Of a stretch of DNA of 61,270 nucleotides, positions 52,220 to 60,188 are shown piece by piece. The number at the start of each line of letters is the position of its first letter. The stretch's first letter is position 1. The stretch is taken from assembly GCF_947499295.1 (NCBI RefSeq), contig NZ_CANMNP010000023.1, positions 1 through 61,270 of the forward strand, read 5' to 3'. Under the pieces are notes generated by a model that was not told the DNA's origin, ran no database searches, and saw only the letters and a list, made by a program, of their open reading frames with translations. This DNA comes from an uncultured Roseibium sp. Lineage in GTDB: Bacteria > Pseudomonadota > Alphaproteobacteria > Rhizobiales > Stappiaceae. Position numbers and translations under genes: made by a program.

Positions 52220-52861
52220 TCAGGACATTGCCGAGGCATTTTGTGCGTCGCCGACATCAAGATAGTCTGCCAAGGTGATGACGATCTGGTCGACCACCGT
52301 TTCGTGCGGAACTTCCTTGGATGTGACGGTCAGCGCAGCGCGCGCATAAACCGGTTCGCGCTTCGCCAAAAGGTCTCTCATGGTGCCTTCAGGGTCGGGA
52401 TTTTGGAGCAGCGGTCTCGTTGAGCGGCGCCGAACGCGCGCCATGACCGTCTCAAAGTCTACCTTCAGCCAGATCGAAACCCCGTGTTCGGAAATTTCCT
52501 GGCGGGTGGCATCGCTCATGAAAGCGCCGCCACCGGTGGCAAGAACCTGGGGACCTTCTCGCAAAATCCGCGCGATGACCCTTTCTTCGCCACTGCGGAA
52601 ATAAGGTTCGCCATGTTCTGCAAAAATTTCTGAGACCGTCATGTTTGCTGCACGCTCTATTTCGGAATCAGCATCGATGAATTCAAGGCCAAGGCGCTGG
52701 GCAAGACGCTTGCCAACTGTGGATTTGCCACAGCCCATTATTCCAACCAAAACAATAGAGCGGTGCCCGAGCTTTTGAAGGAGCCCGGCCAAATCGATGT
52801 CTTTGGCGTTTATCCACTCAGGGCCCGTTTCCGGGTCCTGCGTCTCGTCATTCTTCGTCAT
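52220..52861 (-). CDS. aroK: Shikimate kinase
   Basis: Predicted protein of 213 residues, with a short N-terminal extension before the kinase. The Walker A motif is GIMGCGKSTVGKRL, followed by FIDADSEIE and ATGGGAFM. It phosphorylates shikimate with ATP. It is the first gene of the aroK-aroB operon and is divergent from a small membrane protein gene and xerD. Confidence 0.96.
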   Translation of the reverse strand: MTKNDETQDPETGPEWINAKDIDLAGLLQKLGHRSIVLVGIMGCGKSTVGKRLAQRLGLEFIDADSEIERAANMTVSEIFAEHGEPYFRSGEERVIARILREGPQVLATGGGAFMSDATRQEISEHGVSIWLKVDFETVMARVRRRSTRPLLQNPDPEGTMRDLLAKREPVYARAALTVTSKEVPHETVVDQIVITLADYLDVGDAQNASAMS

Positions 52862-53013
52862 GGCGGCGTTGTACCATATTCACCAAAAAAGACACGGGCT
52901 GATCGCATTTCGGATACCTTGGCGTCATCACTTGCGCTCAACCATGTCTTCTTGAAACAATCCGGTGACCGATTCGTCTATGGCATTCACGTTTTTTGCT
53001 CGGGAGTCCGCTT

Positions 53014-53157
53014 GTGCCAACCCTGACCCGCCTGCTGCTGGTGTTGTTGTTGCTGGGTGCACTCGGCTATGGCGCGGTGTTTGCGCTGGCGAATTTCGTT
53101 GACCCGCGTGAGCGGGAAATCACCGTTCGCGTCAAGAAGGACGGCTTTGGCCGTTAG
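53014..53157 (+). CDS. Small single-span membrane protein upstream of xerD
   Basis: The GTG at 53014 has GGGAG 7 bases upstream and opens a 47-codon frame to the TAG at 53155-53157. Residues 2-24 are one hydrophobic segment (LTRLLLVLLLLGALGYGAVF). The rest is a short charged tail with NFVDPREREITVRV. Small proteins of this layout (hydrophobic N-terminus, then NFV-P-(R/Q)REIT-type tail) sit before xerD in alphaproteobacteria and are often labelled histidine-kinase-like or hypothetical. The function is unknown. xerD begins 8 bases after the stop, so the two genes are probably co-transcribed. Confidence 0.75.
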   Translation: MPTLTRLLLVLLLLGALGYGAVFALANFVDPREREITVRVKKDGFGR

Positions 53158-53165
53158 GATCTGAT

Positions 53166-54089
53166 TTGGCAACCGGTTTCGATCTCGAAACGTTTCTGGA
53201 AATGCTGGCAGCCGAGCGTGGCGCGGCTGAAAACACGCTTGAAAGCTATCGCCGCGACCTTGAAGACTTCTCTGGTTTTCTCGGCCGCACGAAGCTTGCC
53301 GACGCAGGCACAGACAAGATTTCAGCCTATCTTGGGGACCTGAACCGCCGAGGGTTTGCCGAGACATCACAGGCGCGGAGACTGTCCGCCCTCAAGCAGT
53401 TTTACAAGTTTCTCTATTCTGAAGGTGTTCGTGAGGACGATCCGACCCGCACGTTGTCAGCACCCAAGCGACGGTCAACCCTTCCCAAAGTGTTGTCTGT
53501 CGATGATGTCGACCGGTTGATCGAAACTGCCGAACTGGGAGCTGCAAAGCCTCAGAAAAGTTCGGCCGCCCGTCTGCGTGCACAGCGCCTCTATACGCTC
53601 ATTGAAGTTCTTTACGCGACTGGTTTGCGTGTGTCTGAACTTGTTTCGCTTCCGGTAACAGCAGCTCTTCGCGATGCGCGGCTCATCGAAATCACCGGCA
53701 AAGGCGGCAAAGAGCGTCTGGTACCCTTGTCCCATGCCGCACAGGCCGCCATGAAAGACTATGTGGCCTTGAGGTCGGCAGAAGGCGCTTACGAGAAAAG
53801 TCCCTGGCTGTTTCCCTCCCACGGTGACAGTGGTCACCTGACACGTCAGCATTTCGCGAGGGAACTCAAAGACCTCGCGGTTGCTGCCGGTCTCCCGGCG
53901 GCAAAGGTTTCCCCGCATGTCCTGCGTCATGCCTTTGCTTCACATCTTCTGCAGAACGGTGCAGATCTGCGCGTTGTACAACAGCTTCTCGGTCATGCCG
54001 ATATCTCAACGACGCAGATTTATACCCACGTCCTCGATGAGCGCCTGCGGGAACTCGTAGAGAGCGCACACCCGTTGGCGCGCCGTTGA
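53166..54089 (+). CDS. xerD: Site-specific tyrosine recombinase XerD
   Basis: Predicted protein of 307 residues with a TTG start. The N-terminal SAM-like core-binding domain (ENTLESYRRDLEDF) is followed by the catalytic domain. All active-site residues are visible: Arg in GLRVSEL, Lys in GKGGKERLVPL, His/Arg in HVLRHAFASH, His in LLGHADIS and the Tyr nucleophile in TQIYTHV. With XerC it resolves chromosome dimers at dif; no dif-like site was recognised here. Confidence 0.95.
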   Translation: MATGFDLETFLEMLAAERGAAENTLESYRRDLEDFSGFLGRTKLADAGTDKISAYLGDLNRRGFAETSQARRLSALKQFYKFLYSEGVREDDPTRTLSAPKRRSTLPKVLSVDDVDRLIETAELGAAKPQKSSAARLRAQRLYTLIEVLYATGLRVSELVSLPVTAALRDARLIEITGKGGKERLVPLSHAAQAAMKDYVALRSAEGAYEKSPWLFPSHGDSGHLTRQHFARELKDLAVAAGLPAAKVSPHVLRHAFASHLLQNGADLRVVQQLLGHADISTTQIYTHVLDERLRELVESAHPLARR

Positions 54090-54163
54090 AATTCGCTCTA
54101 TTGCGCTGCAGCATTCATCGCCTTACACTCCGCTGCCTAAAAAAATAGCACCGGAAAACATGC

Positions 54164-55816
54164 ATGCTGGAACCTGCCGGCGACTACGAAACGCTGAACG
54201 CCCGTTTTCAATGGTCTTTGCCCGCAACCTACAACATGGCTGCCGCCATCAGCGACGCATGGGCCAAGAGAGATCCGGAGCGTCTGGCCATTCGCCAAGT
54301 GCTTGCAGACGGTGATGTTCGGGACTGGAGCCACCAGCGTCTCAATCAGGCCGCCAACCGGTTTGCCAATGCTCTTGTCGCCAAGGGTATCGGGCATGGC
54401 GACAGGGTGGCGTTGCTATTGCCCCAGGTTCCTGAAACAGCAGTCGCTCATCTTGCTGCCTACAAGATCGGCGCAATTGCCGTTCCGCTTGCAGCACTTT
54501 TCGGTTTGGAAGCCTTGCGATACCGCTTGTCGGACGCCGGGGCAAAGGCGCTTGTGACCGATGCCGCAGGGCTCGAAAAACTATCCCAAATCCGTGAAGA
54601 TCTTCCCGAGCTTGACCTTGTCGTTTCCACTGACGGACCACAATCAGGGGTCTGTTGTTTCGACGATCTGCAGGCCAGGGCATCGGATCGCTTCGAAACT
54701 GTTGCCTCAACACCAAATGATCCCGCACTGATGATCTATACGTCGGGAACAACCGGCCAGCCCAAAGGTGTGTTGCATGGGCATCGGGTCCTGTTCGGGC
54801 ACATGCCAGGGATTGAGCTGTCACAGAATTTCCTGGGACGCGAGGGCGATCTGCTTTGGACACCGGCGGATTGGGCCTGGGCCGGTGGCTTGCTGAATGC
54901 GTTGTTTCCAGCACTAACACTCGGCGTTCCTGTCCTGTCTCATGCCAGCAGGAAATTCGACCCCGAATTTGCGTTTAAGCTGCTTGAACGAGAAGGCGTT
55001 CGCAATGCTTTCATTCCGCCAACAGCACTGAAAATGCTGCGTGCCGTTGACAGTCCACAACGTCGCTTCAACCTCGCCTGGCGAAGCGTTGGTTCTGCGG
55101 GCGAGTCTCTTGGTCGCGAAACGTATGACTGGTTTCAGGAAGAATTCGGGTTTGCGGTCAACGAGTTTTATGGACAAACCGAATGCAATGCGGTTCTGGG
55201 CTCTGTCGCAGAGCTCGGTGTCAGCCGTTCCGGCGCCATCGGCAAGGCGATCCCCGGGCACGCTGTTGCCATTATCGACGACAAAGGCATGCAGTTGCCG
55301 CCTGAATCGCTTGGGCAAATTGCCGTCAAACGTCCTGATCCGGTGATGTTTCTCGAATATTGGAATAAGCCCGAGGCGACCCGGGACAAGTTTATAGATG
55401 ACTGGATGATTACCGGTGACCAGGGTGTGATGGATGGGGAAGGGTATGTTCATTTTGTCGGGCGAGACGATGACATCATCACCTCGGCAAGCTACCGGAT
55501 CGGCCCGGGGGAAATTGAGGATTGTTTGATCAAGCACCCTTCGATCGCGCTGGCGGCAGCTATTGGCAAGCCCGATCCGCTGCGCACCGAGATCGTCAAA
55601 GCCTATGTCGTTTTGAAACCGGACGCAGCAGGCGGTGAGGAGCTTGAAGACGACATACGCGGATTTGTTCGCGAAAGGTTGTCTGCGCACGAATACCCGC
55701 GTGAGATCGAATTTGTGGAAGAACTTCCGATGACCACCACAGGAAAGGTCATACGCCGGAAATTACGTCAGCAGGCACGCGACGAGATATCGGTCAGGAC
55801 TTCACGCGTTTCTTAA
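54164..55816 (+). CDS. Acyl-CoA synthetase (AMP-forming)
   Basis: Predicted protein of 550 residues. The AMP-binding P-loop is MIYTSGTTGQPKGVLHGH, followed by NEFYGQTECN (adenylate-stabilising motif) and the C-terminal hinge and catalytic lysine region (GKVIRRKLRQ). It activates a carboxylic acid with ATP and CoA. The order and motifs are like medium-chain or acetyl-CoA-synthetase-related enzymes (YWNKPEATRDKFIDDWMITGDQG in pieces); the acid is not defined. It is convergent with the GNAT gene, overlapping by about 20 bases. Confidence 0.92.
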   Translation: MLEPAGDYETLNARFQWSLPATYNMAAAISDAWAKRDPERLAIRQVLADGDVRDWSHQRLNQAANRFANALVAKGIGHGDRVALLLPQVPETAVAHLAAYKIGAIAVPLAALFGLEALRYRLSDAGAKALVTDAAGLEKLSQIREDLPELDLVVSTDGPQSGVCCFDDLQARASDRFETVASTPNDPALMIYTSGTTGQPKGVLHGHRVLFGHMPGIELSQNFLGREGDLLWTPADWAWAGGLLNALFPALTLGVPVLSHASRKFDPEFAFKLLEREGVRNAFIPPTALKMLRAVDSPQRRFNLAWRSVGSAGESLGRETYDWFQEEFGFAVNEFYGQTECNAVLGSVAELGVSRSGAIGKAIPGHAVAIIDDKGMQLPPESLGQIAVKRPDPVMFLEYWNKPEATRDKFIDDWMITGDQGVMDGEGYVHFVGRDDDIITSASYRIGPGEIEDCLIKHPSIALAAAIGKPDPLRTEIVKAYVVLKPDAAGGEELEDDIRGFVRERLSAHEYPREIEFVEELPMTTTGKVIRRKLRQQARDEISVRTSRVS

Positions 55817-56924
55817 GTTGCCTCATCAGGCGTCGAAGCCGCTGTTCCAGTTCCAGATCCGCCTGACAGAGAGCGCAAAGCTGTGCGCTGAATGCACCGC
55901 CTGAAAAAAGCAAAGTGCAGGTTTCAAGCCGCCCTCTCCAAAGCGGCTCAATCATGGTGTGTCCTGGAATGGCAAGGGAATCTGCACCTTTGAATCCAGT
56001 CAATTTCAGGTTTTCCCGAAACGCATGTACCGCAATCTGAGCACCTGGAGAATACCTGCCAAACTCCTCGTCAAAAGCAATCTTCCAGGAAAAAACAGCG
56101 CCGCCTTCCGCAAAGAGGACAAGCGCGGCAACAAGTGTATTGCCCGCCCACAGCTGATCGATGCGAACGCCATTTACTGCCGCGCGGTTCGCAATTGCCG
56201 CTCGCGCGAATGCTGCGGTTTCAGGTATGCTCAAAAGTGCGGTTCCCGCCCGACCTTTCCAGCCCTTGGATTCAAGATGCAGAAAAGACTCAAATCCCTG
56301 AACGGCTTCGTGACCTGACAAACTGGAAAAACGTGTCGTGCCGAAGTCGTCAAGCCTGCGCAAGAGGCGGCGCATTTCCTTGCGCCGTTTGCCGCTATAA
56401 GCTGCTTCAAGCTGTTGCTTACCGGTCTCGCCGGGTGCGTGAGCTGCTCTGGTCGCGCATGCTGTCGAGCGATAGCGTTCCGCCATTGCCGATTTCAGCC
56501 TGTCGGCTGATGCAGAGCGGGACGGGAGATAGGGGAAGGCGAGGACGCCGTTTGAGCCGTTCATGGCGTGTAAAAAGGCCACAATTACGTCTTGCGGGGC
56601 ATCCGGGTGCAAGAGCGGTGTTCCGAGCGGAGAATATTCGGTGGCCCATGTCGAAGTGACGGGAAAGGCGATGCCAAGTCTGCGGCGCCCGACTGGTGCA
56701 GCTGCCAGCCAGTGTTGATTTTGTTTCTCCCTGACGACGACAAGGCGAACTGACCTGTTGTCCGTGTACTCCAGAAATGGCTTTAGGAATTCAGGCCCGA
56801 AAAACGGGTTGGGATCGATTGAAAGTCCAGCAAGTTGCCGCCAATCCGCTACCGGAACTGTTGCGTTCAGCGGATCGAACTCCAGGATCTCGTACTGCTG
56901 TGCGGCTGTTTGATCACTGATCAA
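55794..56924 (-). CDS. GNAT-fold (BioF2/FemAB-like) acetyltransferase
   Basis: Predicted protein of 376 residues from TTG 56924 (AAGGA 8 bases upstream); an ATG at 56963 lengthens it by 13 residues. The C-terminal region has the Acetyltransf_6 pattern: SGKRRKEMRRLLRRLD, LESKGWKGRAGTAL, VNGVRIDQLWAGNTLVAALVLF (in pieces), EEFGRYSPGAQIA. These proteins occur in polysaccharide synthesis clusters and attach acyl or aminoacyl groups. It overlaps the flippase gene in the same direction, so the two form a two-gene operon, probably for an envelope glycan. Confidence 0.8.
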   Translation of the reverse strand: MISDQTAAQQYEILEFDPLNATVPVADWRQLAGLSIDPNPFFGPEFLKPFLEYTDNRSVRLVVVREKQNQHWLAAAPVGRRRLGIAFPVTSTWATEYSPLGTPLLHPDAPQDVIVAFLHAMNGSNGVLAFPYLPSRSASADRLKSAMAERYRSTACATRAAHAPGETGKQQLEAAYSGKRRKEMRRLLRRLDDFGTTRFSSLSGHEAVQGFESFLHLESKGWKGRAGTALLSIPETAAFARAAIANRAAVNGVRIDQLWAGNTLVAALVLFAEGGAVFSWKIAFDEEFGRYSPGAQIAVHAFRENLKLTGFKGADSLAIPGHTMIEPLWRGRLETCTLLFSGGAFSAQLCALCQADLELEQRLRRLMRQLKKRVKS

Positions 56925-58338
56925 CCTGGCGGTCCTTGGGCGGAAAAAGCAATGGAAGAACAAATGTCGTGATATTCAGCTTACGTTTTGCAACCAATGC
57001 AAGCGCTGATGCTTCAAAAAGAATTGCGCAACTTGTTGCGACAGCAGCGCCGGCGAGGCCAAGAAGCGGGATGAGGGCGAGGTTTAAAAGAACATTGAGC
57101 AGAAATGTTGCCGCATAAATACCGGCGCAATTCTTCTGATGCCCGGTCATGGTCAAAAGCGCGTCGGCAGGACCTACGGATGCACGTGCGAGCACGCCGA
57201 TCATCAAGATGGCAATCAGCTGATAGCCGCTTTCATAGCCGCTGCCGAACAGGGCCAGCAGCAGCGGGGCGATGAGCAGAAGCCCTGCACCAGCCAAAAG
57301 CGAAGGCCAGAACGTCCAATGCGTGGCTTTGCGAACATAGTCTTCAAGGCCCTTCTGGTCTTGCCTGTGCGTATAATCGGAGAACCTGTGTGCCGACGCG
57401 GCACGGACGGCGAAATAGACAAAATGCACCAGGGCCAGGGTTCTTGAGGCTGCGAAATATATGGCGACTTCGTCAGGGTCCTGGAAGAAGCTGACCATGA
57501 TGACATCGGCACTGGTGATCAGCTGCAGAAATCCGTCCACCATCAACATTGGCAACGAGATCAGGATCCAGTTCTTCAGCTCAACCCTGCGCGGGCCGGA
57601 CGGCACCTGAAGGGAAAGCCGGCGGCTGAGCTGCATATATTGGTAGAGGGCAATCAGCATGGCTGCGCAAATTGCGACGGATGCCATTGTCAGAGCATCT
57701 GCTTTCAATCCGGCGAATATCGCCACAAAAAGCAATATCAGGATGGTGAGTGGCCGCCAGATATAGGTCGGCAACATCGACAAGGACGACCAGTCGTAGC
57801 TTCGTGCAATGCCATCCTGGACCAATCCAAACGCAAAGAATGGCAGAGCGAGCAAGACAACCGCGATGGGTTGAACGTAGTAGGGCTCAATGACCGGGCT
57901 GATCAGTAACACTATGCCTATTCCAAGGATAGCTGTTACGGCGCCTATCAAGAATGCCGAAACCCGGCTTGCAAAGAGGAAACCGCGCAGGCCATCCAGG
58001 TCACCGGCCTGACGATATTGAGGCAGGAACCTGTTGGCGGATGCCGAGAACCCGCCGCAGGACATGACACCGAGAACGATCACCAAAGTCCAGGCAACAG
58101 AATAGATACCGTAGTCGTGCGCACCGAGCGCACGCGCGAAAACTATCTGGGAAAGATACGCGAGTGCTGCTCCGCCTATCCGGATGGCGAAAGTGGACAC
58201 TGCCATGCGGCCCGCAGCATGATTGTCGCTGCCCGTGCCATTCAAGACAGCTCTAATCTGTTCGCCTCCTTTGCCCAAAACCTGAGGCCAGGAGGCGCTG
58301 TGAAGACGCTTTGTCCAGGAGTTGGAAGTGAAACGCAA
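56914..58338 (-). CDS. Oligosaccharide flippase (Wzx/MurJ-type MOP family)
   Basis: Predicted protein of 474 residues with about 12-14 membrane segments from residue 45 on. The first segment, AVSTFAIRIGGAALAYLSQIVFARALGAHDYGIYSVAWTL (in pieces), is typical of polysaccharide transport proteins. It would translocate lipid-linked glycans across the inner membrane. The 5' end is unclear: a perfect AAAGGAGG lies in frame 7 bases before an ATT at 58257, so the true start may be later than ATG 58338. It precedes the GNAT gene, and no glycosyltransferase is adjacent. Confidence 0.85.
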   Translation of the reverse strand: MRFTSNSWTKRLHSASWPQVLGKGGEQIRAVLNGTGSDNHAAGRMAVSTFAIRIGGAALAYLSQIVFARALGAHDYGIYSVAWTLVIVLGVMSCGGFSASANRFLPQYRQAGDLDGLRGFLFASRVSAFLIGAVTAILGIGIVLLISPVIEPYYVQPIAVVLLALPFFAFGLVQDGIARSYDWSSLSMLPTYIWRPLTILILLFVAIFAGLKADALTMASVAICAAMLIALYQYMQLSRRLSLQVPSGPRRVELKNWILISLPMLMVDGFLQLITSADVIMVSFFQDPDEVAIYFAASRTLALVHFVYFAVRAASAHRFSDYTHRQDQKGLEDYVRKATHWTFWPSLLAGAGLLLIAPLLLALFGSGYESGYQLIAILMIGVLARASVGPADALLTMTGHQKNCAGIYAATFLLNVLLNLALIPLLGLAGAAVATSCAILFEASALALVAKRKLNITTFVLPLLFPPKDRQVDQ

Positions 58339-58515
58339 CGACGGGTCCTTTGCAGCAAATATTCCGTATTTGTGACATGAGGGACTTAATTTTCTCTAGC
58401 GAACTGAACAACTGGACGGCTTCGTTTTCACAGATGCGTGATGAAATCGGGTTTTGAAACGCAAGACCGGTCAAACGAGGGTGAAACAATCCGCTTGACT
58501 TTCAATAGCAGAATA

Positions 58516-58530
58516 GAACAAATAGTGAAC
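58516..58530 (+). promoter_or_regulatory. LexA-like box of the alphaproteobacterial type
   Basis: GAACAAATAGTGAAC reads GTTCACTATTTGTTC on the minus strand, matching the direct-repeat SOS box GTTC-N7-GTTC reported for rhizobia and Rhodobacter. A TTGACT hexamer (58495-58500) lies upstream on the plus strand. By count, eight fixed bases on two strands occur about twice by chance in a window of this size, so the match alone is weak. Its intergenic position beside an orphan terminator raises interest. Confidence 0.35.
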
Positions 58531-58692
58531 ATGCTGACGCTGAGTCGTCAGAACTCCTTCGACGGCATCACCCTTGGCCTGAATGAGTGAAACCTGATTT
58601 TGCATTGCGGATGATGAGGGCTGCCTCCCCTTCGATCCGCAGTTTAGTCCGGCCCCTGCTCCCGCCGCCAATCGCAGGGGCCGGACAGTTTT
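58531..58692 (+). ncRNA. Possible small RNA (or short ORF) with strong terminator
   Basis: No gene on the plus strand explains the strong terminator at 58647-58692. The region between the LexA-like box and the terminator could form a CTGACG/CGTCAG stem (58534-58551), then a longer interrupted stem GCGGAT...ATCCGC (about 58605-58640), then the terminator stem. This is the layout of a bacterial small RNA of about 150 bases. A 19-codon ORF starts at ATG 58531 (MLTLSRQNS...) without a ribosome binding site. I recognise no RNA family; transcription is inferred only. Confidence 0.3.
58647..58692 (+). terminator. Orphan Rho-independent terminator
   Basis: GTCCGGCCCCTG (58647-58658) pairs perfectly with CAGGGGCCGGAC (58675-58686) around a 16-base loop and is followed by AGTTTTTG. 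The T tract occurs only on the plus strand, where no protein gene lies upstream. The nearest plus-strand gene ends at 55816. Confidence 0.8.
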
Positions 58693-58785
58693 TGACGGCA
58701 CAATCGAGAACGCGCCCGGTTGCATCCGGCCTTCCCAGTTTTTTGATCGAATATGGCAGCCAGTCAGAGCCGGTCACATGAGTGT

Positions 58786-58805
58786 TATCTACCAATTGAT
58801 AGATA
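58786..58805. promoter_or_regulatory. Operator copy 1 upstream of the SDR gene
   Basis: TATCTACCAATTGATAGATA is a near-perfect 20-base palindrome, immediately upstream of the -35 hexamer. It agrees with the second copy at 58847-58866 in 16 of 20 positions. Palindromes of this size and type are bound by TetR-family repressors, among others. Confidence 0.65.
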
Positions 58806-58809
58806 GGTG

Positions 58810-58838
58810 TTGACTTGATGGGTCTGAGGGTCGATACA
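58810..58838 (+). promoter_or_regulatory. Promoter of the SDR gene
   Basis: TTGACT (58810-58815) as -35 and GATACA (58833-58838) as a weak -10, with a 17-base spacer. It sits between the two operator copies, the usual place for a repressed promoter. Confidence 0.55.
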
Positions 58839-58846
58839 TCAAAATG

Positions 58847-58866
58847 TACCTACCAACTAGTAGATA
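58847..58866. promoter_or_regulatory. Operator copy 2 near the SDR transcription start
   Basis: TACCTACCAACTAGTAGATA is a palindrome-like copy of the upstream operator. The centres are 61 bases apart, close to six helical turns. It covers the expected start of transcription, 16 bases before the SDR start codon. Two dimers could bind and loop the promoter. Confidence 0.6.
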
Positions 58867-58882
58867 AAGTGGAGATGAAGCA

Positions 58883-59647
58883 GTGGCCCAGAATTTCGCA
58901 ATCATTCAAGGCGGTTCCTCCGGCATGGGACTGGCGACAGCCAAAAGGCTTGCCGCTCGTGGCGTGACGCCTGTTCTGGTCGGACGGAAGGCTGAAAAAC
59001 TTTTGGCCGCGAAGGCCGACATCGAAGCGGAACATTCCGTTGACGTGATAACTTGGCAGGCCGACGTCACTAACCCGGACGACGTGCAGTCTCTCGTCGG
59101 CAAAGTCGAAGCCTTTGAGGGCAGCATTCGCCATCTGGTAAATGCGGCGGGTTACTTCAGTCCGAAACCCTATCTCGATCACACGGCACAGGATTACGAC
59201 CTCTATCACGACTATAATAGAGGTACCTTCCTGCTCACCCAGGCTGTTGTCCGCAAAATGACCGAGTCCGGATCGGGATCAATCGTCAATATCGGGTCCA
59301 TGTGGGCGCATCAGGCAATCAAGGCAACACCATCCTCAGCATACTCAATGGCCAAGGCCGGTCTGCATTCCATGACACAGCACCTGGCAATGGAACTCGG
59401 CGAAAGAGGCATTCGCGTAAATGCCGTGGCGCCAGCGGTGGTGGAAACACCCATCTACGGCGCGTTTATTCCGGAAGACCAGATCTCACAGACACTCAAA
59501 GGATTTGATGCATTCCATCCAGTTGGCCGCATCGGTACAGCCGAAGATGTGGCCGCAACCGTCGATTTTCTTCTTTCAGACGAAGCAAGCTGGGTTACTG
59601 GCGCGATCTGGGACGTGGATGGCGGCGTGATGTCAGGGCGAAACTAG
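58883..59647 (+). CDS. Short-chain dehydrogenase/reductase
   Basis: Predicted protein of 254 residues, GTG start with GGAG 8 bases upstream. The Rossmann cofactor motif GGSSGMGLA is at residues 10-18; Arg in VGRKAEKL follows, suggesting NADP preference. The catalytic triad is Ser (IGSMW), Tyr and Lys (YSMAK). The pattern near the C-terminus (ASWVTGAIWDVDGGVMSGRN in pieces) is typical of classical SDRs such as FabG relatives. The substrate is unknown. It is controlled by the twin operators; no regulator gene is adjacent. Confidence 0.92.
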   Translation: MAQNFAIIQGGSSGMGLATAKRLAARGVTPVLVGRKAEKLLAAKADIEAEHSVDVITWQADVTNPDDVQSLVGKVEAFEGSIRHLVNAAGYFSPKPYLDHTAQDYDLYHDYNRGTFLLTQAVVRKMTESGSGSIVNIGSMWAHQAIKATPSSAYSMAKAGLHSMTQHLAMELGERGIRVNAVAPAVVETPIYGAFIPEDQISQTLKGFDAFHPVGRIGTAEDVAATVDFLLSDEASWVTGAIWDVDGGVMSGRN

Positions 59648-59666
59648 GCCAGCCGACTTCTTACAT

Positions 59667-59694
59667 CCGCACCGTCGAAACGTCGACGGTGCGG
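59667..59694. terminator. Hairpin between convergent SDR and YchJ genes
   Basis: CCGCACCGTCGA (59667-59678) and TCGACGGTGCGG (59683-59694) form a perfect 12-bp stem with a 4-base loop. It lies 20 bases after the SDR stop and 7 bases from the YchJ stop. No T tract follows on either side, so it may act as a bidirectional 3' stabiliser. Confidence 0.7.
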
Positions 59695-59700
59695 TCGCAC

Positions 59701-60093
59701 TCAGATTGCTTCGACGTAGTACCAGCGTCCTGCCTTCTTGCGGAACCGGCTTAGTTCTCGATGAGTGTTCAGTTTACCGGCAGAAAGGTACTTGGCTTCG
59801 AAAAGAACCGTGCCGTCGCGGTCTGTTTTGCGGCCCTTTTCCGTCTTCAGAACGTTCAAACCCGTCCAATGGTTTTCTGCCGCCCATCGTGCCGTACCAA
59901 CGTCATCGAATTCTGCCTGATATTTCGGCCAGTATGTCGTTTTCAGGTAGGCAATGTTCCCCTTCACATAGGCAGAATAACGAGAACGCATCAGCGCCTC
60001 GGCTGTTTCGGGCAGGGCATTTCCGTCAACAAAGGGACCGCAGCATGCATCGTAACTGCTGTTACTGCCGCAGGGACAGATGTCATCGTTCAT
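59701..60093 (-). CDS. YchJ-family SEC-C motif protein
   Basis: Predicted protein of 130 residues, started at 60093 (MNDDICPCGS) with GGAGG 5 bases upstream. The N-terminal zinc knuckle CPCGSNSSYDACC is the SEC-C-type motif; the remainder (ALMRSRYSAYVKGNIAYLKTTYWP in pieces) matches the UPF0225/YchJ family. It is small, cytoplasmic and of unknown function. Confidence 0.93.
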   Translation of the reverse strand: MNDDICPCGSNSSYDACCGPFVDGNALPETAEALMRSRYSAYVKGNIAYLKTTYWPKYQAEFDDVGTARWAAENHWTGLNVLKTEKGRKTDRDGTVLFEAKYLSAGKLNTHRELSRFRKKAGRWYYVEAI

Positions 60094-60188
60094 GCAGGCC
60101 TCCGAATTCACCTCTCGGTGCTCTCTACCACCGGCAGCCGCTCATCGCTATGGTTTCAGACGACTGACCTGGAAACCTGGATGCGTTC

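Noticed and set aside
58471..58725. Minus-strand ORF of 84 codons upstream of the flippase
   Set aside because: Composition-driven and covers the terminator stem; no start signal and no family resemblance.
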